The translations under genes were made by a program, and so were the position numbers. The notes under the pieces are model-generated. The model was not told where the DNA came from. It ran no database searches and saw nothing but the letters and a program-made list of their open reading frames with translations. Shown piece after piece: positions 4,689 through 6,023 of a stretch of 6,023 nt of DNA (its first letter is position 1; each line of letters starts with the position of its first letter). Source of the DNA: CAYVLI01 sp964452105 [NCBI: uncultured Nitrospinota bacterium] (lineage in GTDB: Bacteria; JAUXIQ01); contig CAYVLI010000036.1 of assembly GCA_964452105.1 (NCBI GenBank), forward strand, positions 1-6,023. The letters are read 5' to 3'.

Positions 4689-6023
4689 TCAGGTTTTTTG
4701 CCGTTCCCTTTCTTTAAGCACCCGCCGCAGTATTTTCCCCGAAGGGTTCTTGGGAATTTGATCTACAAACTCAACATCACGTAATTTCTTGTACCCTGCT
4801 ACCCGCTGAGCGACGAAATCGAGCAATGCCTGCGGATCTATCTTCTCTCCCTCCTTGGGAACTACCAGCGCCTTGGGCACTTCTCCTGCATCTGGGTCGG
4901 GCCTTCCTATTACGGCACAGTCCGCCACCGCATCATGTTCAAACAGGACGGCTTCGATCTCTGCCGGGGCCACGCTGAATCCCTTGTATTTGATCATCTC
5001 TTTTTTTCTATCCACGATGTATATATAGCCGTCCTCGTCCAGCCTGGCTATATCACCAGTATACAGCCACCCGTCTCTTATAGTTTCTGCCGTTTCCTGC
5101 TCCCCTTTCCAGTAACCCTTCATCACGTGAGGGCCGCTCACAATGAGTTCTCCTACTTCACCCACATCCAGTTCTTTTGTGCCGTCTTCTATATCGACAA
5201 TTTTCTGCACCTGATCCGAGACGCCGAGACCTGCCGATTCCCTCTTGACGAGCCCTTTATATGGAGGATTCAGGTGGGTCAACGGAGAGGCCTCCGTCAA
5301 GCCGTAGCCCTGGAGAACGGTAATGCCCGTCAATTCCTGCACGCGCTGGGCCAGCTCCGGCGGCACGGGGGCGGCGCCTACCATAATGTATCGAATCGTG
5401 GAAAGCTTGCGCTTGCTTATTTCGGGATACATGGACAGAGCAAGCAAAATCGGAGGTACGGCGTAGTAAAGGGTAACGCCATGTTCTTCCACGGCGTTCA
5501 GGGATTCTTCCAGATCGAAGGACTCCATGATGACCATAGTGGCCCCCGATGCAATCGAGCCGCCCATGAGCATTGTCCCGTAAATGTGATAGAAGGGAAG
5601 GAAGATAAGGGGAACGTCTTTTTCAGTCAAACGGCCTGCAGAGGTCATCTGGATGTTGTTGGTGACCAGGTTGCGGTGGCTCAGCATGACTCCCTTGGGC
5701 AGGCCGGTCGTCCCGCTGGAATAGGGCAGAGCAATGAGGTCTTTGTCAAGATCAAGTTCTGGATCGGGAAGTTCGGCCGCCGAATACTTTTGAAGCAGTT
5801 CTTTGAAATTATGAGCTCCCTCTTTTTCCCCTTTTCCTATTATTATCACGTCCTTGAGCCTCGGCGCATGTTTCCTGGCTTCATAAACTATGGGATAAAG
5901 GGATTCCTGTGTGACCACCAGTACGGTTTCGGAATCGTTCAACTGGTGCTCTACCTCGCCTTCCTTGTAGGAAGGGTTCATGGGTGTTACCACTGCGCCT
6001 GCCTTGGAAGCGGCATAGAAGCT
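4689..6023 (-). CDS. AMP-forming acyl-CoA ligase, 5' end outside window
   Basis: Members of the ANL superfamily activate a carboxylic acid with ATP to an acyl-adenylate and then transfer it to CoA. The visible 444 residues lack roughly the first 70-110; the frame runs unbroken off the right edge. Motifs in order, counted from the edge: the phosphate-binding loop SSGTTGLPKG (102-111), FLPFYHIYG for the acyl pocket entrance, GYGLTEASPL (239-248), YTGD (321-324), the hinge region DRKKEMIKYKG (338-348), and the catalytic Lys in NPSGK (430). All key residues are present. The sequence is closest in feel to medium/long-chain fatty-acyl or 4-coumarate-type ligases; substrate cannot be fixed from sequence. 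Such enzymes feed fatty acids into beta-oxidation or syntrophic degradation. No beta-oxidation genes are visible nearby. It heads the minus-strand row, with the transglycosylase 24 bases downstream, so its promoter lies outside the window. Confidence 0.93.
   Translation of the reverse strand, partial: SFYAASKAGAVVTPMNPSYKEGEVEHQLNDSETVLVVTQESLYPIVYEARKHAPRLKDVIIIGKGEKEGAHNFKELLQKYSAAELPDPELDLDKDLIALPYSSGTTGLPKGVMLSHRNLVTNNIQMTSAGRLTEKDVPLIFLPFYHIYGTMLMGGSIASGATMVIMESFDLEESLNAVEEHGVTLYYAVPPILLALSMYPEISKRKLSTIRYIMVGAAPVPPELAQRVQELTGITVLQGYGLTEASPLTHLNPPYKGLVKRESAGLGVSDQVQKIVDIEDGTKELDVGEVGELIVSGPHVMKGYWKGEQETAETIRDGWLYTGDIARLDEDGYIYIVDRKKEMIKYKGFSVAPAEIEAVLFEHDAVADCAVIGRPDPDAGEVPKALVVPKEGEKIDPQALLDFVAQRVAGYKKLRDVEFVDQIPKNPSGKILRRVLKERERQKT

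Overview
The window looks like ordinary chromosomal DNA of an anaerobic bacterium, most likely a Gram-positive Clostridia-type lineage (Peptococcaceae or Syntrophomonadales-like). This rests on gene flavour only: a BlaR1-type M56 peptidase remnant, a NarL/LuxR response regulator, a Firmicutes-style XRE repressor and an AMP-forming acyl-CoA ligase. The MltB-type lytic transglycosylase and its two small partners would fit a deltaproteobacterium about as well, so the lineage call is tentative. No tRNA, rRNA, CRISPR array or insertion sequence was found.

Left third (1-2367), a decaying locus. A minus-strand NarL-family response regulator has lost its first ~12 residues. It abuts, head to head at about 767-780, a plus-strand M56 zinc metallopeptidase gene that has lost its own start. 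The peptidase also carries an in-frame TGA, a one-base frameshift, an in-frame TAG and a zinc-ligand His changed to Asn (HELVN in place of HExxH). The simplest reading is a deletion that removed the divergent control region and both start codons, with point decay before or after it. Directly downstream, a 189-residue membrane-anchored protein resembling DUF4367-type proteins is still fully open.

Middle (2412-3217), a divergent pair. A 186-residue XRE repressor (minus) and a 43-residue two-helix membrane protein (plus) share a short control region. It holds a strong-looking sigma70 promoter (TTGCCA, 17 bases, TATACT) whose -10 box overlaps a perfect 5-2-5 inverted repeat, a natural candidate for the repressor's operator.

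Right half (3305-6023), a tight minus-strand gene row. In transcription order: an AMP-forming acyl-CoA ligase (5' end outside the window), an exported MltB-family lytic transglycosylase 24 bases later, a 65-residue putative zinc-ribbon protein overlapping the transglycosylase stop by 4 bases, and a 67-residue helical protein. The two small proteins have no function I can assign. Their translational coupling and spacing to a peptidoglycan-cleaving enzyme are the most interesting intact feature here. I see no clear new defence or mobile system.
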